64,000 nucleotides of DNA from positions 24,818-88,817 of the forward strand of contig CAMDDB010000008.1 in assembly GCA_945890865.1 (NCBI GenBank). The letters run 5' to 3'. Position numbers and translations under genes: made by a program. Shown piece by piece: positions 57,923 to 64,000 of the stretch; within the stretch, counting starts at the first letter, position 1, and each line of letters starts with the position of its first letter. A model generated the notes under the pieces. The model saw only the letters and a program-made list of their open reading frames with translations. It was not told where the DNA came from and made no database searches. The DNA is from Flavobacterium psychrophilum (GTDB taxonomy: Bacteria > Bacteroidota > Bacteroidia > Flavobacteriales > Flavobacteriaceae).

Positions 57923-59365
57923 ATGGATGTATCTATAGTATTACTTTCTCTTTTAATTGGTGCTGTTGTAACCTATTTTTCTGGAGACAAATTGGCTTCA
58001 AAAGTGGCTTTGCTTTTTAGTTTAGGCTCCTTGGTTCTATCGTTAAATATCCTCTATTTATTTACAAACGGAAGCAATGTAGGAATTTTGCATGGATGGA
58101 TAACCTTGCCTAAAGTAAGTGTTGCGCTGTATGCAGATGGGTTATCATTGGCTATGGTTCTTTTAACAACTATACTAACCCCTTTAATTATATTTTCTTC
58201 ATTTGGAACCACGGTAACAAATGCTAAAAATTTCTATGCTTTAGTGCTTTTCATGGCCTTTGCTATGACGGGAACTTTTTTAGCTGCTGATGGATTATTA
58301 TATTATGTGTTTTGGGAATTAGCTCTAATCCCAATTTATTTTATTGCCTTAATTTGGGGAAATGGCGATGCAGAAAAACGTAAAAAAGCCGTACTTAAAT
58401 TTTTCATTTATACCTTGGCAGGCTCGCTATTTATGTTAGTGGCATTTGCTTATTTATATACCAAAGCAGGTAGTTTTTTACTACAAGATTTATACAATAT
58501 TAACTTATCGACTCAAGAGCAGTTTTGGATTTTCTTTGCGTTCTTTTTTGCCTATGCGATTAAAATTCCAATTATTCCGTTTCACACATGGCAAGCAAAG
58601 GTGTACCAAAAAGCGCCAACAGTGGGAACCATGTTGTTATCAGGAATCATGCTTAAAATGGGATTGTACAGCATTATCCGTTGGCAATTACCTATTGCGC
58701 CACAAGCCGCAAAACAATACATGCCGCTTTTAATAGGGCTTAGCATCGCAGGTGTCATCTATGGATCCATCTTAGCGCTTCGTCAAAAAGACTTGAAAAA
58801 ATTATTGGCTTATTCGTCATTAGCCCATGTGGGTTTAATTGCTGCCGGATGTTATACATTAACGCTAGACGGACTAAGTGGTGCCGTTCACCAAATGATA
58901 GCTCATGGATTTGTAATCGTTGGTTTATTCTTTGCAGCAGAAATCATATATAGAAGATACAATACAAGAACAATTATTGATTTAGGCGGCATTCGTGCGC
59001 AAGCGCCAAAATTTACATCGTTGTTTATGATTTTAGTTTTAGCTTCAGTAGCCTTACCCGGAACCTATAATTTTGTGGGAGAATTTACCGTATTGTATAG
59101 TTTAAGTCAAGTAAATATTTGGTTAGCTGTATTTGGTGGATTAACTATTATTTTAGGTGCTTATTACATGCTTAAAATGTTTCAAAATGTAATGCTTGGC
59201 GCAACCAATGCAACGGTTTTTGGAGATGTTACCATCTATGAAACCCTTACAATGGTAGTCATTATTGCATTATTATTATTTTTCGGATTGTATCCCAAAC
59301 CGATCAATGATTTGATTCATCCGAGTTTAAACGATATTTTCTTTACTATTAACAGACTAAAATAA
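57923..59365 (+). CDS. nuoM: NADH-quinone oxidoreductase subunit M
   Basis: Antiporter-like proton-pumping subunit, 480 residues from ATG 57923. A TTG at 57902 in the same frame would overlap nuoL and add seven residues not typical of the family. Conserved YVFWELALIPIYFIALIWG (key Glu), IPIIPFHTWQAKVY and HVGLIAAGCYTL. 10 bases after nuoL. Confidence 0.96.
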   Translation: MDVSIVLLSLLIGAVVTYFSGDKLASKVALLFSLGSLVLSLNILYLFTNGSNVGILHGWITLPKVSVALYADGLSLAMVLLTTILTPLIIFSSFGTTVTNAKNFYALVLFMAFAMTGTFLAADGLLYYVFWELALIPIYFIALIWGNGDAEKRKKAVLKFFIYTLAGSLFMLVAFAYLYTKAGSFLLQDLYNINLSTQEQFWIFFAFFFAYAIKIPIIPFHTWQAKVYQKAPTVGTMLLSGIMLKMGLYSIIRWQLPIAPQAAKQYMPLLIGLSIAGVIYGSILALRQKDLKKLLAYSSLAHVGLIAAGCYTLTLDGLSGAVHQMIAHGFVIVGLFFAAEIIYRRYNTRTIIDLGGIRAQAPKFTSLFMILVLASVALPGTYNFVGEFTVLYSLSQVNIWLAVFGGLTIILGAYYMLKMFQNVMLGATNATVFGDVTIYETLTMVVIIALLLFFGLYPKPINDLIHPSLNDIFFTINRLK

Positions 59366-59374
59366 GTCCTAACC

Positions 59375-60748
59375 ATGAATACATTATTAGCCATATCAGG
59401 TTTAGGTGTTTTTTGCCTTATTGCTGAAATCTTCAACCTTAGAAAACTGTTAATTCCGGTAGCAATACTTGGGCTTATAGCCATTCTAGGGCTTACCATT
59501 ACTGCCTATAATTTACCGAGTACCCACTTTAATAACATGATTATAGTGGATCGTTTTTCGGTTAGTTTTTCTAGTTTGTTCATTGTATTGACAATCTTTT
59601 TAGTGGCGTTAAGCGGTGATTATTATAAAGAACATCCAACTAAACTATCAGACTATATCGCGATAAAAATATTTTTACTAGCCGGTGCGGTTGCTATGGT
59701 TTCATTTGGCAATTTAGCCATGTTCTTTATTGGAATTGAAATCCTATCCATTTCATTATATGTGCTTGCCGCTAGCAAACGATTAGATGTAAAAAGTAAT
59801 GAAGCCGGAATGAAATATTTCTTGTTGGGTTCTTTTGCCTCAGGAATTATTTTATTTGGTATTTGCTTAATTTATGGTGCTACAGGTTATTTTGATATTG
59901 CCGAAATTTATCAACTTTCTGAAGGTGCAGGTATTCCAGTTTGGTTTCCTATCGGCTTGACCTTAATCATTATTGGAATGTTGTTTAAAATTGCTGCGGT
60001 ACCCTTTCATTTTTGGGCGCCCGATGTGTATGAAGGAGCGCCAAGTTTAACCACGGCAACCATGAGTACGTTAGCAAAAGTGGTGGCAGTAGCTACGTTA
60101 TATAAATTAATACACGGAATGATTCCATCGATACCTTATGTTTTCGAAACCATCATTGTAGCCCTTTCAATTCTATCCATGACTGTGGGTAATATTATGG
60201 CGTTGCGTCAAAAGAATGTTAAACGTATGTTGGCTTTTTCCGGCATATCGCATGCAGGATTTATGTTAATGGCATTACTAAGCTTTTCTTCTGCTGCCGG
60301 AACGTTATTGTATTATACTTCGGCGTATGCATTGGCGGGAATGGCTGCTTTTGCAGTAATCATTTTTGTTACTCGCAACAAAGACAACGAAGACATTGTC
60401 AACTTTAACGGATTAGGCAAATCAAATCCTATACTGGCTGGTATCTTAACCGCAGCCTTACTTTCAATGGCCGGAATTCCTGTTTTTTCAGGATTTTTTG
60501 CTAAGTTGACGTTGTTTACCCAAACCATTCAATCGGGGTATCTAGTGGTGGTTATTGCGGGTGTTGTAAACTCTATCATTAGTGTGGGTTATTATTTTAA
60601 ATTGATTGTGGCTATGTATACAAAAGAAGCAAGTGAAAAACAAGAGACTACTCCTTTTGTCTATTATTTTGTAGCCGTAGTAGCCATTTTATTAAATATT
60701 ATCATCGGAATATTCCCCAATGTCATTTTAAATTTATTGGGGACTTAA
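59375..60748 (+). CDS. nuoN: NADH-quinone oxidoreductase subunit N
   Basis: Third antiporter-like subunit, 457 residues, fourteen predicted helices. FFIGIEILSISLYVLAAS (key Glu), FKIAAVPFHFWAPDVYEGAP (Lys and His of the channel) and FSGISHAGFMLMAL are conserved. Last gene of the nuo operon, followed by a strong terminator. Confidence 0.96.
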   Translation: MNTLLAISGLGVFCLIAEIFNLRKLLIPVAILGLIAILGLTITAYNLPSTHFNNMIIVDRFSVSFSSLFIVLTIFLVALSGDYYKEHPTKLSDYIAIKIFLLAGAVAMVSFGNLAMFFIGIEILSISLYVLAASKRLDVKSNEAGMKYFLLGSFASGIILFGICLIYGATGYFDIAEIYQLSEGAGIPVWFPIGLTLIIIGMLFKIAAVPFHFWAPDVYEGAPSLTTATMSTLAKVVAVATLYKLIHGMIPSIPYVFETIIVALSILSMTVGNIMALRQKNVKRMLAFSGISHAGFMLMALLSFSSAAGTLLYYTSAYALAGMAAFAVIIFVTRNKDNEDIVNFNGLGKSNPILAGILTAALLSMAGIPVFSGFFAKLTLFTQTIQSGYLVVVIAGVVNSIISVGYYFKLIVAMYTKEASEKQETTPFVYYFVAVVAILLNIIIGIFPNVILNLLGT

Positions 60749-60754
60749 ACCCAT

Positions 60755-60787
60755 GAAAAAAGCCAGTCAAATGACTGGCTTTTTTTT
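60755..60787 (+). terminator. Rho-independent terminator of the nuo operon
   Basis: Stem AGCCAGTCA (60761-60769) / TGACTGGCT (60772-60780) extended by flanking A and T runs, 12 bases after the nuoN stop. T-run on both strands, so it can also end the convergent gene. Confidence 0.9.
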
Positions 60788-60807
60788 GAATTATTATTTT
60801 CTTGTTG

Positions 60808-61290
60808 TTATTGAATAATCCCGAGTTGTTTTAAAAAACTCATGTTATCCATAAAATCTTGCTCTTCAACAATTTTACCATCCACAATTTTAGCAATAGT
60901 ACAACCTTCAATATTTACCGTTCTACCTGTTGCTGGAATTCCCATAAATACTCCCGTATGGGTTCCTGTAAATTGCCAGTGTTTTACTAAATCTTCCCCA
61001 TTTGCAAACATTCTTTTTACTGTAAACTTTCGGTTAGAAAATCCAGTCACAAAACCTGCATAATACGCTTTTGAATCCTTGATCCCTTTAATTTCAGGTA
61101 ATGTATGTAAAACGATCGACTCTGCATAAGCGGTGTCTAATACATTCACTTTTCCTTCGTTAATAACTTGATCCCATACTTTCGTATAAAAGTCAACATT
61201 TTTTTTAGATTGAGTAGCGTTCTTATCCGCATCACTCATACAGGCCGTAATCGATAACCCGACCAACAATAAGACAACAATTTTTTTCAT
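60808..61290 (-). CDS. SnoaL-like ester-cyclase-family lipoprotein
   Basis: A 160-residue lipoprotein (lipobox LSITAC, Cys17) with an NTF2/SnoaL fold: KNVDFYTKVWDQVINEGKV, YYAGFVTGFSNRKFTVKRMF, VKHWQFTGTHTGVFMGIPATGR and the final IVEEQDFMDNMSFLKQLG are the pattern of SnoaL-like cyclases (His and Asp in the pocket). Periplasmic role and substrate unknown. A minus-strand TATATTTG (complement of 61313-61320) lies upstream. Confidence 0.8.
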   Translation of the reverse strand: MKKIVVLLLVGLSITACMSDADKNATQSKKNVDFYTKVWDQVINEGKVNVLDTAYAESIVLHTLPEIKGIKDSKAYYAGFVTGFSNRKFTVKRMFANGEDLVKHWQFTGTHTGVFMGIPATGRTVNIEGCTIAKIVDGKIVEEQDFMDNMSFLKQLGIIQ

Positions 61291-61349
61291 ATATTTTTAA
61301 TTTAATGATAAACAAATATATACAATAATCTATTTATTTGATAAAAATA

Positions 61350-61592
61350 TTATTTATCATTCAACCCGACTGCAAACCCAAACAAAGCTGCAACCAATCC
61401 CAAATGAACAATTAATACGGTTTTTTGCCAAGTGGGTCGGTCATTCCATTTTTGTTCTTGGTCAAATGGGTCAAAAGCCAAAGCAATTCCAAATGAAGCA
61501 GTCGCTTGCATATAATCTTTAGAGAAAAATGCCTGGAACAATCCTAAAAGTAAAAATCCAATGTAAAGAAATTTGTTAAAAGGTGTTTTCAT
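61350..61592 (-). CDS. Small two-helix membrane protein of unknown function
   Basis: An 80-residue protein, MKTPFNKFLYIGFLLLGLFQ onward, with hydrophobic segments at about 8-24 and 58-77 and an acidic/aromatic loop between (AFDPFDQEQKWNDRPTWQK). I recognise no family; the length and WNDRPTWQK loop look like those of conserved small Bacteroidota membrane proteins. It has a well-spaced promoter. Confidence 0.65.
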   Translation of the reverse strand: MKTPFNKFLYIGFLLLGLFQAFFSKDYMQATASFGIALAFDPFDQEQKWNDRPTWQKTVLIVHLGLVAALFGFAVGLNDK

Positions 61593-61612
61593 AGTTATGT
61601 GTATTAGTTAAT

Positions 61613-61643
61613 CAAAAATAATTAATAGGCGTTAATTTTGCAA
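61613..61643 (-). promoter_or_regulatory. Promoter of the 80-residue membrane protein gene
   Basis: Minus strand TTG (complement of 61641-61643), 20 bases, TATTTTTG (complement of 61613-61620), about 20 bases before the ATG. Confidence 0.55.
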
Positions 61644-61655
61644 ACGATTAAACAC

Positions 61656-61710
61656 AAAAAAACCCGACACTTTCGTATCGGGTTTTGTTTTGCTCCCCTT
61701 TTCGAGAAAG
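61656..61710 (-). repeat. Terminator-like repeat element, copy A
   Basis: On the minus strand: CTTTCTCGAAAAGGGGAGCA, then a hairpin AAAACCCGA / TCGGGTTTT (plus-strand 61678-61686 and 61659-61667) with T7. It can terminate transcription of the 87-residue gene. It shares the GGGAGCAAAA lead and the CTTTCTC block with copy C. Confidence 0.65.
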
Positions 61711-61754
61711 CTACATTTATATAGCTATAAGAATCTTTACTTTTAACTTAAAAA

Positions 61755-62018
61755 TTATTTAATTAAATCTCTAAAAATTAAAAAAAGAAAAACCAATAAC
61801 CCAACAATTATTTCTTTTCTGTATTTATAACTAAAAGTTGTTGTTTTTTGGTTTCTAATGATGTCAATAATTGCTCCAAAAGTAACCCCAATTGCCAAAC
61901 CAAATGCGATGCTTATGGATTGGTTTCCGGATTGATTTCCATATAAAAAACCAAAGGCAAGGCCTATTGCAGCTCCTATCCCAATTCCATTACCCGCATT
62001 ATTTTTAATTTGATTCAT
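61755..62018 (-). CDS. Glycine-rich small membrane protein of unknown function
   Basis: An 87-residue protein. An amphipathic N-terminus is followed by a Gly/Ala-zipper membrane stretch (about 10-50: GIGIGAAIGLAFGFLYGNQS and ISIAFGLAIGVTFGAIIDII), a basic linker (RNQKTTTFSYKYRKE) and a second hydrophobic segment (70-84). Glycine-zipper proteins often oligomerise in membranes. No family recognised; flanked on both sides by terminator-like repeats. Confidence 0.6.
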   Translation of the reverse strand: MNQIKNNAGNGIGIGAAIGLAFGFLYGNQSGNQSISIAFGLAIGVTFGAIIDIIRNQKTTTFSYKYRKEIIVGLLVFLFLIFRDLIK

Positions 62019-62071
62019 ATTTTCTAATTGATTCTTATTTTAGTAAATTTAAAATATTTACTGAAATAAAC

Positions 62072-62113
62072 AAAAAAAGCCCCGCATTTCTGCTGGCCTT
62101 TTGCTCTCCTATA
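62072..62113 (-). repeat. Terminator-like repeat element, copy B
   Basis: Plus-strand AAAAAAAGCCCCGCATTTCT then GCTGGCCTTTTGCTCTCC; an imperfect hairpin (two mismatches) around CATTTCTG. It is an offset copy of copy C exactly 100 bases away, sharing CATTTCTGCTGG and CTTTTGCTC. Confidence 0.6.
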
Positions 62114-62171
62114 GGCTTCCCGATTTCACTTCGTTTCTTTGGGATAAACTACTCGCCAAAATAATACGTAT

Positions 62172-62230
62172 AAAAAAAGTCCAACATTTCTGCTGGACTT
62201 TTGCTCCCCCTATTGGAGAAAGTTGCAGTT
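62172..62230 (-). repeat. Terminator-like repeat element, copy C
   Basis: Plus-strand AAAAAAAGTCC-AACATTTCT then GCTGGACTTTTGCTCCCCC, hairpin with one mismatch, followed by TATTGGAGAAAG. On the minus strand the T7 tract comes directly after the stem, the layout of a Rho-independent terminator, although no gene lies upstream on that strand in the gap. Confidence 0.6.
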
Positions 62231-62335
62231 TTGGTGCGGTGATTGCTTACTTAATTATTAGAAAATCAAGGACATAGATAATTTTTATTTTATTTTTTAA
62301 TATATTTACAATTAAATAAATTAAACAAAATAATT

Positions 62336-64000
62336 ATGAAAAAAATTACACTCCTAATTATTTCAGTATTTTTAGCCGTTCAAACTATCAATGCACAAGT
62401 TGTATTAGATACAAACCTAATTACCATTAAATGGACGGGCACAACAGTTCCGACACCCTACTTTATTCAAGCAAACCCAAGAGGAACAGGAATGGAATGG
62501 TTTGCTATTGTAAATAATTCAACTACTAATAATATTACTAATTATGCTAATAATATTCCTTCAGGCATAAGTTATTTTACACCTCCAGGCAGTACAACAC
62601 CAATTCCTTTTGATAATATTGTAACGACTCTTGTAACTAATACAACTAATTTATTTTATCAAGCAGTAACTTTCAACCAACCAATTGGGTCTTGGGACGT
62701 GAGTAATGTAACCGATATGAATTTTATGTTTTACACCGCTACTTCCTTTAACCAACCTATTAGTTCCTGGAATGTCAGCAATGTGACTATTATGGCTGGT
62801 ATGTTTAGTCAAGCTACTTCCTTTAACCAAAATATTGGTTCTTGGAATGTTAGCAATGTGAACAGTATGAATGTTATGTTTTCAGGCGCTACTTCCTTTA
62901 ACCAAAATATTGGTTCTTGGAATGTTAGCAATGTGAACAGTATGAATGGTATGTTTTCAGGCGCTACTTCCTATAACCAACCTATTGGGGCTTGGAATGT
63001 TAGCAATGTGCTTAATATGAGTGGTATGTTTAGTCAAGCTACTTCCTTTAACCAAAATATTGGGGCTTGGAATGTTAGCAATGTGTACAATATGAATGGT
63101 ATGTTTTCGCAAGCTATTATCTTTAACCAAAATATTGGAGCTTGGAATGTTAGTAATGTAACTGATATGGGTAGTATGTTTAGTAACGCTCCCGCCTTTA
63201 ACCAAAATATTGGTTCTTGGGATGTTAGCAATGTGACTGATATGAGTGGTATGTTTGCAGGCGCTATTTCCTTTAACCAAAATATTGGTTCTTGGAATGT
63301 TGGCAATGTAACTACTATGGCTCTTATGTTTTTTCAAGCTAATATCTTTAATCAAAATATTGGGGCTTGGAATGTTAGCAATGTGAATACTATGCTTTCT
63401 ATGTTTGAAAACGCTACTACCTTTAACCAAAACATTGGGGCTTGGAATGTTAGCAATGTGACTAATATGTCTTCTATGTTTTCACACGCTATTTCCTTTA
63501 ACCAACCTATTGGGCCTTGGAATGTTAGCAATGTGACTAATATGGGTGGTATGTTTGATCAAGCTAATATCTTTAACCAACCTATTGGTTCTTGGAATGT
63601 TAGCAATGTGATTGCTATGGGTTATATGTTTAGGCAAGCTATTGTCTTTAACCAACCTATTGGTTCCTGGAATGTGAGCAGTGTGACCAATATGTCTAAT
63701 ATGTTTAGTAACGCTTCCGCCTTTAACCAGCCTATTGACTCTTGGAATGTGAGTAGTGTTATCGATATGGATTCTATGTTTTTTAATAATCCTATGTTTG
63801 GGCCTTCCTCATTTGACCAACCTATTGGATCATGGAATGTTGGTAATGTAACTAATATGTCATCTATGTTTGCAGGAGCACAACTTTCTATAAATAATTA
63901 TGATGCGCTACTAATAGGTTGGGCAACAATAGCACCAAATGAGAATCCTTTAGAACCAAATGTTGTTTTTTCAGGAGGCAATTCTTATTATTGTAATGGC
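62336..64000 (+). CDS. BspA-like leucine-rich-repeat (DUF285) surface protein, 3' end outside the window
   Basis: A secreted protein, 555 codons visible, still open at the window edge. Signal peptide residues 1-20 (MKKITLLIISVFLAVQTINA). An N-terminal segment (21-112) precedes sixteen 25-residue repeats starting at residue 113, consensus FNQPIGSWNVSNVTNMSGMF followed by SGATS. This is the BspA/DUF285 repeat of surface proteins involved in adhesion in Bacteroidota and other phyla. After the repeats comes INNYDALLIGWATI and an NSYYCNG segment, usually followed in relatives by a C-terminal type IX secretion sorting domain, which would lie beyond the window. Confidence 0.88.
   Translation, partial: MKKITLLIISVFLAVQTINAQVVLDTNLITIKWTGTTVPTPYFIQANPRGTGMEWFAIVNNSTTNNITNYANNIPSGISYFTPPGSTTPIPFDNIVTTLVTNTTNLFYQAVTFNQPIGSWDVSNVTDMNFMFYTATSFNQPISSWNVSNVTIMAGMFSQATSFNQNIGSWNVSNVNSMNVMFSGATSFNQNIGSWNVSNVNSMNGMFSGATSYNQPIGAWNVSNVLNMSGMFSQATSFNQNIGAWNVSNVYNMNGMFSQAIIFNQNIGAWNVSNVTDMGSMFSNAPAFNQNIGSWDVSNVTDMSGMFAGAISFNQNIGSWNVGNVTTMALMFFQANIFNQNIGAWNVSNVNTMLSMFENATTFNQNIGAWNVSNVTNMSSMFSHAISFNQPIGPWNVSNVTNMGGMFDQANIFNQPIGSWNVSNVIAMGYMFRQAIVFNQPIGSWNVSSVTNMSNMFSNASAFNQPIDSWNVSSVIDMDSMFFNNPMFGPSSFDQPIGSWNVGNVTNMSSMFAGAQLSINNYDALLIGWATIAPNENPLEPNVVFSGGNSYYCNG
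62672..63886 (+). repeat. Sixteen in-frame 75-bp repeats of the BspA-like gene
   Basis: Repeat units begin with the TTT/TTC of FNQ at 62672, 62747, 62822 and then every 75 bases to 63722; the last begins at 63812 after a 15-base (5-codon) insertion. Units at 62822 and 62897 differ at a single base (GTT versus GGT in the Met-Asn-x-Met block), far closer than the rest, pointing to a recent tandem duplication or gene conversion. Confidence 0.9.

Larger units (their letters stand above)
62019..62335. other. 317-base intergenic region carrying repeat copies B and C
   Basis: Apart from the two repeat elements, it holds a 60-base interval (62114-62171) with no ORF and an A/T-rich leader of the downstream surface-protein gene. 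TATATTTA at 62301-62308 is a weak -7 candidate for that gene; no TTG is at the right distance. Confidence 0.5.

Noticed and set aside
62957-63430. A 157-codon minus-strand frame, and a second of 90 codons, inside the repeat array
   Set aside because: They are antisense images of the 75-bp BspA repeats: their residues repeat with the same 25-codon period, and the plus-strand frame carries signal peptide and known motifs.
62672-63886. CRISPR array
   Set aside because: The repeats are 75 bases, vary like codons and have no unique spacers; they encode in-frame DUF285 repeats.

Overview
The window is AT-rich chromosomal DNA from a member of the Bacteroidota, almost certainly a Flavobacteriaceae species close to Flavobacterium. 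This rests on a promoter pattern of TTG - 16 to 22 nt - TAnnTTTG upstream of many genes, the near absence of Shine-Dalgarno sequences, an isolated atpD-atpC pair, a short NuoG, DUF4270 and PorT-like outer-membrane proteins, an SDR-type threonine dehydrogenase and a BspA-like repeat protein. No phage, insertion sequence, integrase, CRISPR array or rRNA is visible.

Layout. 0-4.2 kb: the end of asnS, rpoN (sigma-54), a PAP2-like membrane protein, a convergent outer-membrane barrel gene and tRNA-Ser(GGA). 4.2-7.7 kb: a minus-strand run tatD - acyltransferase - type I asparaginase, then a retropepsin-like protein. 7.7-15 kb: the two dedicated 2-oxoglutarate dehydrogenase subunits (sucA-sucB), a small secreted protein, a PhoD-like phosphatase, an unknown protein and a short-chain polyprenyl synthase. 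15-21.9 kb: a complete efflux operon tetR - tolC-like - adaptor - RND pump, with a perfect 9-bp inverted repeat lying over its promoter. 21.9-27.5 kb: a YwqK-like protein, TlpA-like thioredoxin, aspS, a cold-shock protein and a BtuB-like TonB receptor. 27.5-34 kb, minus strand: atpC and atpD, then the tight glgA-like - DUF4270 - glmS operon. 34-37.7 kb: panC, panD, a flippase-like membrane protein and radA. 37.7-47.8 kb: two overlapping very small membrane ORFs, gapN, mfd, a lipoprotein, tdh, an NTF2-like protein, a succinate-semialdehyde-type dehydrogenase and a 2OG-Fe(II) oxygenase. 47.9-60.8 kb: the full 14-gene nuo operon (respiratory complex I) with a clear promoter and terminator. 60.8-64 kb: a gene-poor accessory end with an NTF2-like lipoprotein, two small membrane proteins, three related terminator-like repeat elements, and the first 555 codons of a BspA-type surface protein with sixteen 25-residue repeats.

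How it fits together. Most genes are core energy metabolism (TCA-cycle 2-oxoglutarate dehydrogenase, complex I, F1-ATPase subunits), aminoacyl-tRNA synthetases, coenzyme A precursor synthesis (panC-panD), cell-wall precursor supply (glmS) and DNA repair (mfd, radA). The less ordinary parts are the self-contained RND operon with its putative operator, the stand-alone degenerate GlgA N-domain joined to DUF4270 and glmS, the pair of tiny membrane ORFs at 38.0-38.3 kb, and the repeat-rich 61.3-64 kb end. I did not find an evident new defence, toxin or secretion system.
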